DNA of 64,000 bases from Vitreoscilla stercoraria DSM 513 (GTDB lineage: Bacteria; Pseudomonadota; Gammaproteobacteria; Burkholderiales; Neisseriaceae), in the NCBI RefSeq assembly GCF_000382305.1, contig NZ_KB908028.1:1-64000 (forward strand), read 5' to 3'. The first letter of the stretch is position 1; every line of letters begins with the position of its first letter. Positions 7,967 through 17,735 of this stretch are shown one piece after another. A program made the translations under genes and the position numbers. A model generated the notes under the pieces. The model saw only the letters and a program-made list of their open reading frames with translations. It made no database searches and had not been told where the DNA came from.

Positions 7967-9154
7967 CTATCGAGTCATAGCAATCGCATTTAAGATAATG
8001 TCTGCCGCTTTTCGGATTTGGTTTTCGGTAATGTTGACAGGTGGCGACAAACGGAAACTATACGGATGCGACAAAAACCAAAAACTAATCAAACCTTCTT
8101 CCAAGCATTTCAACACCACTTTGGTCACACGCTCAGCCGATGCCATATCAAAAGCAAACATCATACCAATACGGCGAATGGCAAGAATTTCAGGATTTTG
8201 ACTGATTAAGTCTTCCAGTAATTGCCCCAAACGCTCAACTTCCACAAAATCAATATCCTCTTCAAACACATTCAAAGTCGCCAATGCACTTGCTGCAATC
8301 ACAGGATTGCCGCCGAAAGTGGTGATGTGCCCTAACATGGGGTCGTGGGTGAACAATTGCATGTTTTCATAAGACGATACCAAAGCGCCAATAGGCAAGC
8401 CACCGCCCAAAGCCTTGCCCAAAGTCAAAATATCAGGCACCACACCGCTGTGTTCAAACGCAAACATTTTGCCTGTGCGCCCCATGCCACATTGGATTTC
8501 ATCGAAAATCAATTGCGCTCCGACCTCATTACAACGCTGACGCAAAGCATGCAAAAATTCAGGCGACGACACGCGCACACCAGCATCGCCTTGCACCGTT
8601 TCCAAAATCACACCTGCGGTTTTTTCAGTAATGTATTGCAACGCAGCCATGTCATTGTGTTCTAAAAAATGCACATCTGGCAGCAAGGGTTTGAATGGGA
8701 TTTTTTTGCTTTCATTGGCAGACACCGACAAAGAGCCATGTGTATTGCCATGGTACGAACCTTTAAACGCCAACAATTGCGAGCGGCCTGTAATGCGTTT
8801 AGCAAGCTTCAAAGCCGCTTCATTCGCTTCGGTACCTGAATTGACCGAATACACGCAATTGAGCGATGCAGGCAACATAGATGCCAATTTTTTAGAAAAT
8901 GCCACAGGCGCTTCTTGAATGAATTCGCCATACACCATCACGTGCAAATATTGATCCACTTGGCATTTAATCGCATCAACCACCTTGGGATGGCGATGTC
9001 CTATATTGTTCACAGACACGCCTGCAATCATGTCCATATAGCGTTTGCCATCGGTGGTGTAAATATACAAACCTTCGGCTTTTTCAACATTGAGTAAATA
9101 AGGATGCGGATTGGTTGGAGCTTGGTATTGCAAAAAATCTTCTTGGCTTGCCAT
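7967..9154 (-). CDS. Class III PLP-dependent aminotransferase (ArgD/ornithine type)
   Basis: The 395-residue protein resembles acetylornithine/ornithine/4-aminobutyrate aminotransferases, which move an amino group from an omega-amino donor to 2-oxoglutarate. Visible motifs are NSGTEANEAALKLA (phosphate binding), GSYHGNTHG, the FDEIQCGMGRTG signature, and LGKALGGGLPIGA with the PLP lysine. The C-terminus is short (FRLSPPVNIT). I chose the ATG at 9154, preceded by GAGA, over the GTG at 9163. It is not in an arg operon and the exact substrate is unclear. Lysine, ornithine or putrescine-type donors are possible given the polyamine genes nearby. Confidence 0.82.
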   Translation of the reverse strand: MASQEDFLQYQAPTNPHPYLLNVEKAEGLYIYTTDGKRYMDMIAGVSVNNIGHRHPKVVDAIKCQVDQYLHVMVYGEFIQEAPVAFSKKLASMLPASLNCVYSVNSGTEANEAALKLAKRITGRSQLLAFKGSYHGNTHGSLSVSANESKKIPFKPLLPDVHFLEHNDMAALQYITEKTAGVILETVQGDAGVRVSSPEFLHALRQRCNEVGAQLIFDEIQCGMGRTGKMFAFEHSGVVPDILTLGKALGGGLPIGALVSSYENMQLFTHDPMLGHITTFGGNPVIAASALATLNVFEEDIDFVEVERLGQLLEDLISQNPEILAIRRIGMMFAFDMASAERVTKVVLKCLEEGLISFWFLSHPYSFRLSPPVNITENQIRKAADIILNAIAMTR

Positions 9155-9229
9155 CGTTCTCACTCAAAAATCATTCATAAAATATGAACGATTGTAACAC
9201 CATCATTCACATCACTCATGGCGTTAAAA

Positions 9230-9258
9230 AAGCGTCCTGTAAGCTTTACAGGACGCTT
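9230..9258. terminator. DUS-pair hairpin terminator
   Basis: AAGCGTCCTGTAA and its inverse enclose a 3-nt loop between the folE2 end and the aminotransferase start. It terminates folE2 on the minus strand. Confidence 0.85.
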
Positions 9259-9285
9259 CAATGCTTTGAAAGCATTCAATCCATA

Positions 9286-10062
9286 TTATGGATATTGAAT
9301 CACCGCATAAGCGGAATGGTTGTGGATGGATTCAAAGTTTTCACTTTCCACTGTGAACGCCAGCACACGCTCATCGTCACGCAAAGTCGCTGCCACATCA
9401 CGCACCATGTCTTCTACGAATTTTGGATTTTCATAAGCACGTTCGGTCACATATTTTTCATCAGGACGTTTTAACAAACCATACAATTGACAAGACGCTT
9501 GTTCTTCCACAATATCAATCAATTCATCCACTTGAATACCGCCTGTGTGAGTCAAATTGATGGTCACGTGTGAGCGTTGGTTGTGCGCGCCATATTGTGA
9601 AATTTCTTTGGAACATGGGCACAAGCTGGTCACAGGAATCAACACTTGCAATTGCGATTGGTATTGACCGTCTTTGATTTCACCCACCACACGCACATCG
9701 TAATCTAACAAGCTTTTAATGCCTGAAATCGGTGCGGTTTTACTGCGAAAATAAGGAAACGACATATCCAAGCGGCCTGAATGTGAATCCAAGCGTTGTA
9801 ACATGTCTTGCGTCAAACGCTGTAATTGCGCTGCATCCAAAACCGTTTGTGCTTCATCTTCCATCAATTGCACAAAACGTGACATGTGCGTGCCTTTTTG
9901 GTCAGCAGGCAAAAATACAGTCATGGTCAAATTCGCAACAGTGGTTTGCGGACCACTTGCTGTTGCGATATGAATCGGGAAACGCAAATTTTTAATGCCT
10001 ACTTGTTGAATCGGCAAATTGCGGCTGTCGACGCTGCTTTGTACGTCAGGAATAGCATTCAT
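9286..10062 (-). CDS. folE2: GTP cyclohydrolase type IB, FolE2
   Basis: FolE2 converts GTP to 7,8-dihydroneopterin triphosphate, the first step of folate (and queuosine) synthesis, using a metal other than strictly zinc. The 258-residue length is usual for the family. Conserved features include KNLRFPI near the N-terminus, the catalytic cysteine region SLCPCSKEISQYGAHNQR (~147-164), and a C-terminal E-N-FESIHNHSAYA segment. In some bacteria the gene backs up zinc-dependent FolE and is Zur-controlled, but I saw no convincing Zur box upstream. It is divergent from the Cys/Met metabolism gene at 10347. Confidence 0.93.
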   Translation of the reverse strand: MNAIPDVQSSVDSRNLPIQQVGIKNLRFPIHIATASGPQTTVANLTMTVFLPADQKGTHMSRFVQLMEDEAQTVLDAAQLQRLTQDMLQRLDSHSGRLDMSFPYFRSKTAPISGIKSLLDYDVRVVGEIKDGQYQSQLQVLIPVTSLCPCSKEISQYGAHNQRSHVTINLTHTGGIQVDELIDIVEEQASCQLYGLLKRPDEKYVTERAYENPKFVEDMVRDVAATLRDDERVLAFTVESENFESIHNHSAYAVIQYP

Positions 10063-10346
10063 GAATGATGAACCTTTATGATATGATGCGTGCGGCTTTT
10101 TAATATGGGCTCAAAATAGCCGATTTCAATCAAAATCGGGACTACTCTGGCATAAACTCCGCGCTAGTATAGCAATAGCAAAAATAGTTGAGCAAATTAG
10201 TAGGCTTTAATAGTCGATAGTTTCTCTTTAATTGTCGATTTCAGACCATTTAAGCATGAGCTTATGGCTTCTAAGCCTTAGCCAAGATATGCAATAAGGT
10301 TTATGATAAACATTTCTTTGAACGATGTTGATGCGAAAGTTGGAAC

Positions 10347-11501
10347 ATGAAATTTGCCACCGAAGCCATACACAGCAGTTACGATCCTGATGACCACAAC
10401 CGCGCCATCATGCCACCGATTTACCAAAACTCAATGTTTGCTTTAAAGGAAATCGGTGAAAATACCCCGTTTCGTTATGCCCGCGTCTCCAACCCAACTC
10501 GCCAAGTCTTAGAAGACACGATGGCGGCTTTGGAAAAAGGTCATAGCGGTATGGCATTTGCCAGTGGCATGGGTGGCATTGATTGTATTTGGCGCACGAT
10601 TTTAAAACCCGGCGACACCATTTTAGCAGTGCAAGACATTTACGGCGGCGCGTATGATTTGCTGGTCGATGTGTACGCACATTGGGGCATCCAAGTCGTG
10701 TTTGCCAATTTGACCGAATTGAGCCAAGTCGAGCCTTTATTGCAACAACACAAACCTGCTTTGGTGTGGCTAGAATCGCCAAGCAATCCGCTTTTGCGCT
10801 TGGTGGATATTCAAGCCATTTGCACTTTGGCGCACCAATACGGCGCGTCGGTAGGCTTTGACAACACTTTTGCCACGCCTTATTTACAGCAGCCCATCAC
10901 TTTGGGCGTGGATGTGGTGTTTCATTCCGCCACCAAATATTTGTGCGGCCATTCTGATGTGACCATGGGCATTGTGGTGGTTAAGGACGCTGCTTTGGCC
11001 AAACGCATGCGCAATATGCAAATCATGACAGGTTCCATTGCCGCACCTATGGATTGTGCGTTTGTCTTACGAGGCATCAAAACCTTGAGCGTGCGCATGG
11101 ACAGACATCTGCTCAATGCCCAAATCATTGCCGAACGCTTGCAAACACACGCTGCGGTAGAAAAAGTATTTTATCCGGGCTTACCAACTCATGAACACCA
11201 TGCTTTGGCGCAAACCCAAATGAATGGTTTTGGTGGCGTGGTGTCAGTATATTTGAAAAACAATACTCGTGAAGCCTCTAACCAAGTCATCAAAGCCTTG
11301 GACATGTTGCTCATGGCACCGAGCTTAGGCGGCGTAGAAAGCTTGGTCAACCACAGCGCCAGCCAATCGCACAGCGGCATGAGTACCGAAGTCAAAGATG
11401 CGTTGGGCATTCGTGAAGGTTTGCTGCGTTTTTCCATTGGCATTGAAGATGTGGAAGACATTTGGAATGACATCCAACAAGCCTTAAATGCAACTTTGTA
11501 A
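10347..11501 (+). CDS. Trans-sulfuration PLP enzyme (cystathionine gamma-synthase / beta-lyase family)
   Basis: A 384-residue member of the Cys/Met metabolism PLP family acting in methionine or cysteine synthesis. Seen motifs are YARVSNPTRQVLE, the ASGMGGI loop, LESPSNPLL, DNTFATPYLQQP, and SATKYLCGHSDV with the PLP lysine. The C-terminus has GGVESLVNHSASQSH, typical of the fold. Sequence alone does not separate gamma-synthase, beta-lyase and gamma-lyase. The separate MetZ at 61265 means this one need not supply homocysteine by sulfhydrylation, so beta-lyase or gamma-synthase is favoured. A DUS hairpin follows. Confidence 0.85.
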   Translation: MKFATEAIHSSYDPDDHNRAIMPPIYQNSMFALKEIGENTPFRYARVSNPTRQVLEDTMAALEKGHSGMAFASGMGGIDCIWRTILKPGDTILAVQDIYGGAYDLLVDVYAHWGIQVVFANLTELSQVEPLLQQHKPALVWLESPSNPLLRLVDIQAICTLAHQYGASVGFDNTFATPYLQQPITLGVDVVFHSATKYLCGHSDVTMGIVVVKDAALAKRMRNMQIMTGSIAAPMDCAFVLRGIKTLSVRMDRHLLNAQIIAERLQTHAAVEKVFYPGLPTHEHHALAQTQMNGFGGVVSVYLKNNTREASNQVIKALDMLLMAPSLGGVESLVNHSASQSHSGMSTEVKDALGIREGLLRFSIGIEDVEDIWNDIQQALNATL

Positions 11502-11519
11502 TCGCTATATGTCAATATC

Positions 11520-11549
11520 AAGCGTCCTGTAAACATTTACAGGACGCTT
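11520..11549. terminator. DUS-pair hairpin terminator
   Basis: AAGCGTCCTGTAAA, loop CA, and the inverse arm, followed by TTTTTT on the plus strand. It terminates the trans-sulfuration gene. Confidence 0.9.
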
Positions 11550-11777
11550 TTTTAATTGTATAAAAACATACTCGTTCACATTTACCCTAGCCTCAGAAAC
11601 ACCCTACGCTCCACGCCATTCGCAATTTGTCACTATCTGCTCACATTGAGCGCAATATTCTGTCTTTTGCATGAAAAATATTGCAAAACATTGCCAGCAA
11701 TGGCTTTTTACACGTTAATATGCAATTTAAATTTTTTGCGCTTCCCTTTTTTCGACTTTCAGCCACAGGAGTATTCC

Positions 11778-12815
11778 ATGACCGAACAAGAAAACCAAGC
11801 CATCATGACCATCGCCGTCATGGCAGCATTTGCCGATGGTTCCAAACACAGCAGCGAGCGCAAGCAATTGAGTACCATTGCTTCGAGTCTAGGCTTAGAC
11901 AATCAAGTGCAACTGCTACAAATCGACCAAGCCGTATTGCGCCAATTGACACAATTGCAAGACTTAGCCGCGCAATTGAACAGTGATGGTTCCAAGATGT
12001 TGGCATATGAAATGGCTGTGGGCGTGTGTGAAGCCGATGGCAACATCAGCACTGCCGAGCAAATATTTTTACAACAGTTAAAAGATGCTTTTGGGATTAA
12101 TAATCCAGTTGACATTGAAAGCCATGCCTCAGACATTGGCAATACGCAGATTTCGCCACAAAACCAAGATATTTTTCACAATGCGGTCAACCAAGTATCG
12201 TTAGCAGGCACCACGCTCAATCAAGCGCCCACTTCTCCAAGCCCACTCAAACGCATCGATACCGATTTAGAAGCGGCCATCAATTCTCGCATTTTAAAAG
12301 CTTCTGTCATTAATGGTGCTTTGGAATTGTTGCCACAAACGGCAGCCAGCATGGCGATTATTCCATTACAAATGCGCTTGGTATACAGCATTGGACAAGA
12401 GTTTGGCTATGATTTGGACAAAGGGCATATCAAAGATTTGCTCACTGCGATGGGCGTGGGTGTGACATCGCAATACTTAGAGCAAGCTGGCATCAAATTG
12501 TTGGGTACGGTTTTGGGTACACTACGCAACAGTTTGGGCGGCAAATTGGGCAAAACTTTGACCAATGTGGTCGGCAAAGCGGGCAATCAAGCCATCAGCT
12601 CGGGCATGAGTTTTGCCTCGACTTATGCACTCGGACACGTTGCCAAAGAGTATTACGCAGGCGGTCGCCAATTCAGCACTTCGGTTTTGAAAGACACTTA
12701 CGCGCGCTTGGTACAAGAAGGCGTGTCCATCCAACCGCAATACCAAGAACAAATCCGCCAACAATCCAAAACTTTGGACATGGGCAAAATCATGCAAATG
12801 GTCAAAGGACAATAA
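11778..12815 (+). CDS. TerB-like / DUF697-like protein, unknown function
   Basis: The 345-residue form starts at the ATG at 11778 behind ACAGGAG; a longer frame to 11556 has no ribosome site. The N-terminal ~110 residues look like a TerB-type helical domain (MAAFADGSKHSSERK, then a second repeat-like VGVCEADGNISTAEQ). The C-terminal half has a hydrophobic, glycine-rich region (AMGVGVTSQYLEQAG, then LGTLRNSLGGKLGK) reminiscent of DUF697. TerB-like domains occur in stress and tellurite-resistance proteins, but function here is unknown. It could be peripherally membrane associated. Confidence 0.65.
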   Translation: MTEQENQAIMTIAVMAAFADGSKHSSERKQLSTIASSLGLDNQVQLLQIDQAVLRQLTQLQDLAAQLNSDGSKMLAYEMAVGVCEADGNISTAEQIFLQQLKDAFGINNPVDIESHASDIGNTQISPQNQDIFHNAVNQVSLAGTTLNQAPTSPSPLKRIDTDLEAAINSRILKASVINGALELLPQTAASMAIIPLQMRLVYSIGQEFGYDLDKGHIKDLLTAMGVGVTSQYLEQAGIKLLGTVLGTLRNSLGGKLGKTLTNVVGKAGNQAISSGMSFASTYALGHVAKEYYAGGRQFSTSVLKDTYARLVQEGVSIQPQYQEQIRQQSKTLDMGKIMQMVKGQ

Positions 12816-12851
12816 GAATTGCTTTGACTTAAACGACTGTCACCATCAATC

Positions 12852-12885
12852 ATCAGCGTCCTGTAAAGTTTTACAGGACGCTGAT
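12852..12885. terminator. DUS-pair hairpin terminator
   Basis: 16-bp arms beginning ATCAGCGTCCTG with loop GT. It ends the TerB-like gene. Confidence 0.85.
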
Positions 12886-12913
12886 TTAATTAATCCTTAA
12901 AAATTGAGCCGCC

Positions 12914-13786
12914 ATGTTGTCACACCATTTTCACCTCAAACCCACCCCTTCTTGGCCTGCTTTAATCACGCTTAACAGCCTTTTGGCAATGGTGTCTTAT
13001 TTCGGTGGCTTAAGTGTTTTTTTGAAAACCGTGCTGGTCATTGGTTTGTTTTTATTTTTCAAAGCCAAAGTCCAATCATTCGATGGCTATGTTCGGCGCT
13101 TTATGCTGATTTTATTTTTGGCGCTGTTGTTTTGGCCTTATGTGGTGCCCCAATCATGGCAGTCGCCCTTGTTGGTGTTTTTAGAATGGGGCTTCATTCC
13201 CGCCTTACTCATCTTGGTATGGGCAATAGATTATGCCAGTATGAAAATGCGACCTGAAAGCCATGTCGTCACACCTTATGCAACGGTAATCGCCCCTTTG
13301 GATTCGATGCGCATGCCTTTGTATGTCAGCACCATCTTATTCAGTTTGGCTTATACCATCAGTCTGCGGTTGATTGTGACGATGTTTACGAGCAGTTGGC
13401 ATTGGGGTCAATGGATTGTGAGCGCATTGTTGGTCGGTTTCACTATTCTTTGCGCCCTTGCTCATCAAGACACCTTAACCAAACAACAACGCATTGATGC
13501 ACAAGGCGGCGAATGGATGCGCATTGATTCAACTGGCATCCAAATGCAATCTTGGCACAACCCTAATATTGACAATGGTCTGAAACAAGGCTGCATGCAG
13601 CAAGAATTTTTTCCATGGCAAGACATTGTAATGTTTGATTATGCCAAAGACGGTGCCGTTGCAGCGATTAAAAGTAAACCGCCGCATTATGAAAACCGCA
13701 CTTTGTACATTCCGCTGGTCGCACCGTTTTACAATTTGAATGAGTTATTTGAGTATTTGCAACAAATGAAACAAAAGTTTGGCTAA
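12914..13786 (+). CDS. Hypothetical membrane protein
   Basis: 290 residues, family not recognised. Hydrophobic segments at about 20-50, 60-85, 90-110, 135-160 and 170-190 suggest five or so membrane spans. A soluble C-terminal domain of ~95 residues contains EWMRIDSTGIQMQSWH and FFPWQDIVMFDY. That pattern resembles PH-like membrane proteins in which hydrophobic spans precede a beta-rich domain, but this is only an impression. It lies between two DUS hairpins, so it is a single-gene unit. Confidence 0.65.
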   Translation: MLSHHFHLKPTPSWPALITLNSLLAMVSYFGGLSVFLKTVLVIGLFLFFKAKVQSFDGYVRRFMLILFLALLFWPYVVPQSWQSPLLVFLEWGFIPALLILVWAIDYASMKMRPESHVVTPYATVIAPLDSMRMPLYVSTILFSLAYTISLRLIVTMFTSSWHWGQWIVSALLVGFTILCALAHQDTLTKQQRIDAQGGEWMRIDSTGIQMQSWHNPNIDNGLKQGCMQQEFFPWQDIVMFDYAKDGAVAAIKSKPPHYENRTLYIPLVAPFYNLNELFEYLQQMKQKFG

Positions 13787-13814
13787 ACACATTTGCATAA
13801 GCAAAAACAACACA

Positions 13815-13846
13815 AAAGCGTCCTGTAAACTGTTACAGGACGCTTT
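13815..13846. terminator. DUS-pair hairpin terminator
   Basis: AAAGCGTCCTGTAA, loop ACTG and inverse arm, between convergent genes at 13786 and 13863. Confidence 0.88.
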
Positions 13847-13862
13847 GATAAACACCAAGGCT

Positions 13863-14402
13863 TTAAAATGTGTTTTGCGAATCAGCTGCATCGGTTTCAT
13901 TCAAAAAGCCTTCTTTGATGCTCTCAGGCAAACCCTTGTGCCACCATGCATAAATGGTTGCTTGAATGTGTTCGTCTTCTTCTTCGTCTTGATAAGGCTC
14001 ATCGTCTTTACGCACCAATTGACCTTGTTCATTGAATTTGAACCAAAATTCCCACGGATCGTCATCGCCACAACCCCATGCTTGGGCTTGAATGTCTGGC
14101 AACAAGGCTAGTAAAAATTCTAAAATCGCTTCCATGTTTTCATCGCCCATAGAGCCATGCACAAAATGGGCGATGCTATAACCTTCATGGCGATAACTGC
14201 TTTCTGGATTCAAATCAAATTCAGGCTCATCCACTTGTGACCACAACTCTTGCGCCAAACTCGCACCTTGTTCGGCATTCAACTGTGCCGCCAAAGCCAA
14301 CCAAGCCGCTTCGTTGTCTTTGGCACTCAAAAACAAAGCATCCAACACATCCATGGTGTTGGTATTGGGATGTTTGTAATACAAATTGCTGTGTAACTCC
14401 AT
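13863..14402 (-). CDS. Hypothetical acidic cytoplasmic protein
   Basis: The 179-residue form starts at the ATG at 14402 behind AAAGGACAAATC, a good ribosome site; a longer frame to 14507 lacks one. The protein is acidic, with a DDEPYQDEEEDE stretch near the C-terminus, and rich in tryptophan (WGCGDDDPWEFWFKF). There is no signal peptide or membrane span. The family is not recognised. It is followed upstream by another small hypothetical gene on the same strand, but about 190 bp separates them. Confidence 0.65.
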   Translation of the reverse strand: MELHSNLYYKHPNTNTMDVLDALFLSAKDNEAAWLALAAQLNAEQGASLAQELWSQVDEPEFDLNPESSYRHEGYSIAHFVHGSMGDENMEAILEFLLALLPDIQAQAWGCGDDDPWEFWFKFNEQGQLVRKDDEPYQDEEEDEHIQATIYAWWHKGLPESIKEGFLNETDAADSQNTF

Positions 14403-14594
14403 GATTTGTCCTTTGAATATGCTGGTTGAGAATGAAACCAGCCACCAATATAAATCATTCACCTTGCGCCAACAGTGCTTCTTTGATGATGCGCCACGCG
14501 TTTTCAAGCATTATTTGCTATTTATCAAATGGCTTGAACAGGATTTTGAAGCGAAGCTCTGGAAAATGCAATCAAAGTTGGCTTAAGCAAAGTT

Positions 14595-14972
14595 TCAGGA
14601 CGCTTCTACGATATAAACATGAAACGCATTAAAATCGAATGAATAAGCATAATCATCGGGCAAATAGCGTTGTAATAAACGCTCATACACTTGAATTTTG
14701 CGCACAGTAGCAGCATTGAAAGTGAAGTAGCGCACACGATAACGGCGCAACCACGCTTGCACAATTCCCACAACGTGTTTTAAAACCTGCCAAACAGGCA
14801 CTTGATAAGCCACGTCTTCATAGATTTCATCGTCCATGAAATTAATCCAATCATCGGCTTTGGGAATGCGCACACGACGCGGGCGATTGAGTAAGGCAAA
14901 AGACAATTCTCCGTGATACAAACGCACTTCATAACGGAAATCTTGTACTTGAAAAGATTGTTGAAGATTCAT
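14595..14972 (-). CDS. Hypothetical small basic protein
   Basis: 125 residues from the ATG at 14972; a GTG three codons upstream is possible. The sequence is soluble and rich in aromatic and basic residues (RYRVRYFTFNAATVRK, LLQRYLPDDYAYSF). It contains no motif I recognise. A degenerate uptake word (TTTCAGGACGCTT) overlaps its 3' end, as happens at several gene ends here. Function unknown. Confidence 0.55.
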   Translation of the reverse strand: MNLQQSFQVQDFRYEVRLYHGELSFALLNRPRRVRIPKADDWINFMDDEIYEDVAYQVPVWQVLKHVVGIVQAWLRRYRVRYFTFNAATVRKIQVYERLLQRYLPDDYAYSFDFNAFHVYIVEAS

Positions 14973-15179
14973 GACAGACACTTTCTGAAAAAGGTTTTCA
15001 TCGGTGCCAAAGTGAACACAAAAAGCGTTCAGCTCAGCCTTCTAGATTACCAAAAAACCGCGCCAAAGCCCAGTCTAAATTGCCACTTTCAGCCAATTTA
15101 TTACACATTGAGCATTTTAAAACACAAAAAAATCTCCGACTGACTCAAGCAAATGATTTTGCCTATTCCCGAAAAGCAT

Positions 15180-15208
15180 TTGACAGGCGTATACTCAACA
15201 ATCTTATT
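15180..15208 (+). promoter_or_regulatory. Possible sigma-70 promoter of the aminotransferase gene at 15250
   Basis: A perfect -35 box TTGACA (15180-15185) is followed after 17 bp by a weak -10 candidate (CTTATT). The start codon is about 40 bp further on. Confidence 0.35.
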
Positions 15209-15249
15209 GACTTAACGCTCTTGCGTCCCACATTGCAACAGGATACGCC

Positions 15250-16464
15250 ATGAATTATCGTTTTTCAGATGCCAGTAACAACACGCCGAAATCTTTCATC
15301 CGTGAAATCTTGAAACTGACCCAAAGCGAAGACATCATTTCGTTTGCGGGCGGCTTGCCAAACAAAACCTTCTTCCCTGTCAAAGCCCTTCAAGAAGCCT
15401 CTGACAAAGTGTTGGCAAACGATGGCGCCAATTCATTGCAATATTCCACCACCGAAGGCTATTTGCCTTTGCGTGAAATGATCGCAGCACGCTACGCTGC
15501 TCGCGGTGTGAACGTAGATGTCAATCGCATTTTAATCACCACAGGTTCACAACAAGCTTTGGATTTACTCGGCAAAGTGTTTTTGAACAAAAACGATTAT
15601 GTGTGTTTGGAACGCCCTAGTTATTTGGGCGCGATTCAAGCTTTTCAAATGTTCCAACCACGTTTTCAAGAAGTGGATTTGAGCCAAGACGGCATTGATT
15701 TGCCTGCTTTAGAACAAGAAATGCAACGCACAGATGCGAAATTCTTTTATGGCATCCCTAATTTCCAAAATCCAACTGGCTTGACTTACAGTTTACAAAG
15801 CCGCCAAGCGTTGGGCGAATATTTACAGCGCAGCGGCAATGTGATGGTTGAAGACGACCCTTATGGCGAATTGCGTTTTATTGGCGAACATTTGCCAAAC
15901 GTGTATGCGTTTGCACCTGACAATGTGGTGTTATTGGGTTCATTCTCCAAAGTGTGCGCGCCCGGCTTGCGTTTGGGTTGGATGGTTGCCAATCCTGCGA
16001 TTATGGAGCGTTTGGTGACCGCAAAACAAGCGTCTGACTTGCACACGCCGATTTTCAACCAACGCATTATGGCGCAATACATGCAAGACAACCCTTTGGA
16101 TGAACACATCCAAACCATTCGCGATGCATATTTTGAGCAGCGCATGGCGATGGTTGAGGCTTTGCACGAATACATGCCTGAAGGCGTAACGTTCACTGAG
16201 CCTGAAGGCGGCATGTTCTTGTGGATTTCATTGCCAAAAAATTGCCCTGCGATGACTTTGTTCCCGATTGCAGTCAAACACAAAGTGGCTTTTGTACCTG
16301 GCGAACCATTCTCAACCGAAGGCAATACGTCTTATGACATTCGTTTGAGTTTCTGTGGTGCAGATGCGGCAACCATCAAATTGGGCGTTCAGCGTTTGGC
16401 TACTGCCATCAGCGAATTGACCAGCGCCAACACCAGCAATAACAATCAAACTGTCACCATCTAA
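15250..16464 (+). CDS. PLP-dependent aminotransferase, LysN / 2-aminoadipate type
   Basis: A 404-residue class I/II fold aminotransferase without the GntR domain of MocR regulators. The start at 15250 has AGGA upstream. Motifs: ISFAGGLPNKTFFP at the N-terminus, STTEGYLPLRE, TTGSQQALDL, the YGIPNFQNPTG segment with its conserved N-P-T-G, DDPYGELRF, and SFSKVCAPGLRLGW with the PLP lysine. The family covers 2-aminoadipate, kynurenine/alpha-aminoadipate and broad branched or aromatic amino acid transaminases, so the substrate cannot be stated. It is transcribed alone and ends in a DUS hairpin. Confidence 0.88.
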   Translation: MNYRFSDASNNTPKSFIREILKLTQSEDIISFAGGLPNKTFFPVKALQEASDKVLANDGANSLQYSTTEGYLPLREMIAARYAARGVNVDVNRILITTGSQQALDLLGKVFLNKNDYVCLERPSYLGAIQAFQMFQPRFQEVDLSQDGIDLPALEQEMQRTDAKFFYGIPNFQNPTGLTYSLQSRQALGEYLQRSGNVMVEDDPYGELRFIGEHLPNVYAFAPDNVVLLGSFSKVCAPGLRLGWMVANPAIMERLVTAKQASDLHTPIFNQRIMAQYMQDNPLDEHIQTIRDAYFEQRMAMVEALHEYMPEGVTFTEPEGGMFLWISLPKNCPAMTLFPIAVKHKVAFVPGEPFSTEGNTSYDIRLSFCGADAATIKLGVQRLATAISELTSANTSNNNQTVTI

Positions 16465-16487
16465 CAATAGATTCACAGCCATAATGA

Positions 16488-16521
16488 CCAAGCGTCCTGT
16501 AAAAGTTTACAGGACGCTTGG
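16488..16521. terminator. DUS-pair hairpin terminator
   Basis: 16-bp arms beginning CCAAGCGTCCTG, 2-nt loop, then TTTTT on the plus strand. Confidence 0.9.
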
Positions 16522-16596
16522 TTTTTAACAGCTGAAAATGTGGGTGTTTTTTGTTACCATGTCTATCTTGATTGAATATTTTAAGATGAGAATAGA

Positions 16597-17673
16597 ATGG
16601 CTATTTTGCGCTTACTCGGTATGTGTGCCTTATTCGGTCTAACTGCCTGCCAACCCAGTAATTCTGCTTCCAATACAGCCACCATTAAAACGCCTAATAC
16701 CCAATCTGCCAGACCCGTTGCGCTGCCTGCGCATTGTGAAAACATTCCCTTACAAATGAGCGCCATTACCAATCGCAGCGAAGTGCAATCTTTGGCTGTG
16801 GTCAATCAAGCGTTGAAAAAATGTGTTGCCGAAGTGGACAATGCCACACGCCACCAATGGCTAGAAGACAGTTATGCCATGTACCAACGTTTTTTGGATT
16901 TACAGCTCACGCCCAAAACAGAAGGTTTGTGGGATGAGTTTTCATGGACACTCGAAGGCCATCCTGAAGAAACCGCAGACGAACGCCAAGCCCGTTTGCA
17001 ACAACAAAAAGACATTTGGCCTAAGCTTAACGATCGCATGAAGCAAATGTCACAATGGTTGGGTCAAGAATACATCGACAATTTTTACATCGGCGAAGGC
17101 ATGATGCATTTGCGCCGCTCACCGCAATATGTATTAGACATTTTTGCTCCATACATGCCCGAAGATGAAAAAGTTTTTATGCAACAATTGGGTCAAGAAA
17201 ACCTGAGTTTAACAACCAATGACGCTGCCATTGTGTTGCCATGGTCTGAGTTATCCAAACGGGCTTTGTTTTGGGAGCAATACCAGCAACGCTATGCCAA
17301 AAGTCCTTACGCCAAATTTGCCGAATACCAATTCAAATGGTATCGCGCCGCTTTGTTTCATGGCACCGACAATACACCATTCATAGACCGTTTTTCAGAT
17401 ACGTTATTCATTGCACCAGAGGCCTTACAAACGCATCAAACACTGGCACAACACCCTCACAGCAGCCTAGCGCCCACATCGGAAGCGGCTTTAAAATGGA
17501 TTGCACAATACAATGCCAAATGGGCAAAACTGTCTGACCATGACAAAGAAAAAGCCCAACAAGCATACCATCGTTCGATTAAAGTGGATTATCCTGAACC
17601 TTTACAAGGCTCATCTAAAAATCAATATTACGATTGTAGCAGCGATGCCGTTTGTCATCTGACAACTTATTGA
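16597..17673 (+). CDS. Putative lipoprotein, unknown function
   Basis: The 358-residue product has a lipoprotein signal peptide ending in the lipobox LTAC (Cys at ~19). A serine/threonine-rich linker and a mainly helical soluble domain follow. It should therefore be anchored in the inner or outer membrane facing the periplasm. The C-terminus holds two further cysteines (YDCSSDAVCHL) likely to form a disulfide. No enzymatic motif is recognised. It is bounded by DUS hairpins and stands alone. Confidence 0.75.
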   Translation: MAILRLLGMCALFGLTACQPSNSASNTATIKTPNTQSARPVALPAHCENIPLQMSAITNRSEVQSLAVVNQALKKCVAEVDNATRHQWLEDSYAMYQRFLDLQLTPKTEGLWDEFSWTLEGHPEETADERQARLQQQKDIWPKLNDRMKQMSQWLGQEYIDNFYIGEGMMHLRRSPQYVLDIFAPYMPEDEKVFMQQLGQENLSLTTNDAAIVLPWSELSKRALFWEQYQQRYAKSPYAKFAEYQFKWYRAALFHGTDNTPFIDRFSDTLFIAPEALQTHQTLAQHPHSSLAPTSEAALKWIAQYNAKWAKLSDHDKEKAQQAYHRSIKVDYPEPLQGSSKNQYYDCSSDAVCHLTTY

Positions 17674-17687
17674 TTCAGGCTATACAA

Positions 17688-17719
17688 AAGCGTCCTGTAA
17701 ACATATTTACAGGACGCTT
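17688..17719. terminator. DUS-pair hairpin terminator
   Basis: AAGCGTCCTGTAAA and its inverse with a 4-nt loop, between convergent genes ending at 17673 and 17736. Confidence 0.88.
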
Positions 17720-17735
17720 ATTGATGCTGAACAAT

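Noticed and set aside
10063..10346. Zur box controlling folE2
   Set aside because: No palindrome of the GTTATA-type was found in the divergent promoter region; only weak short stems are present.
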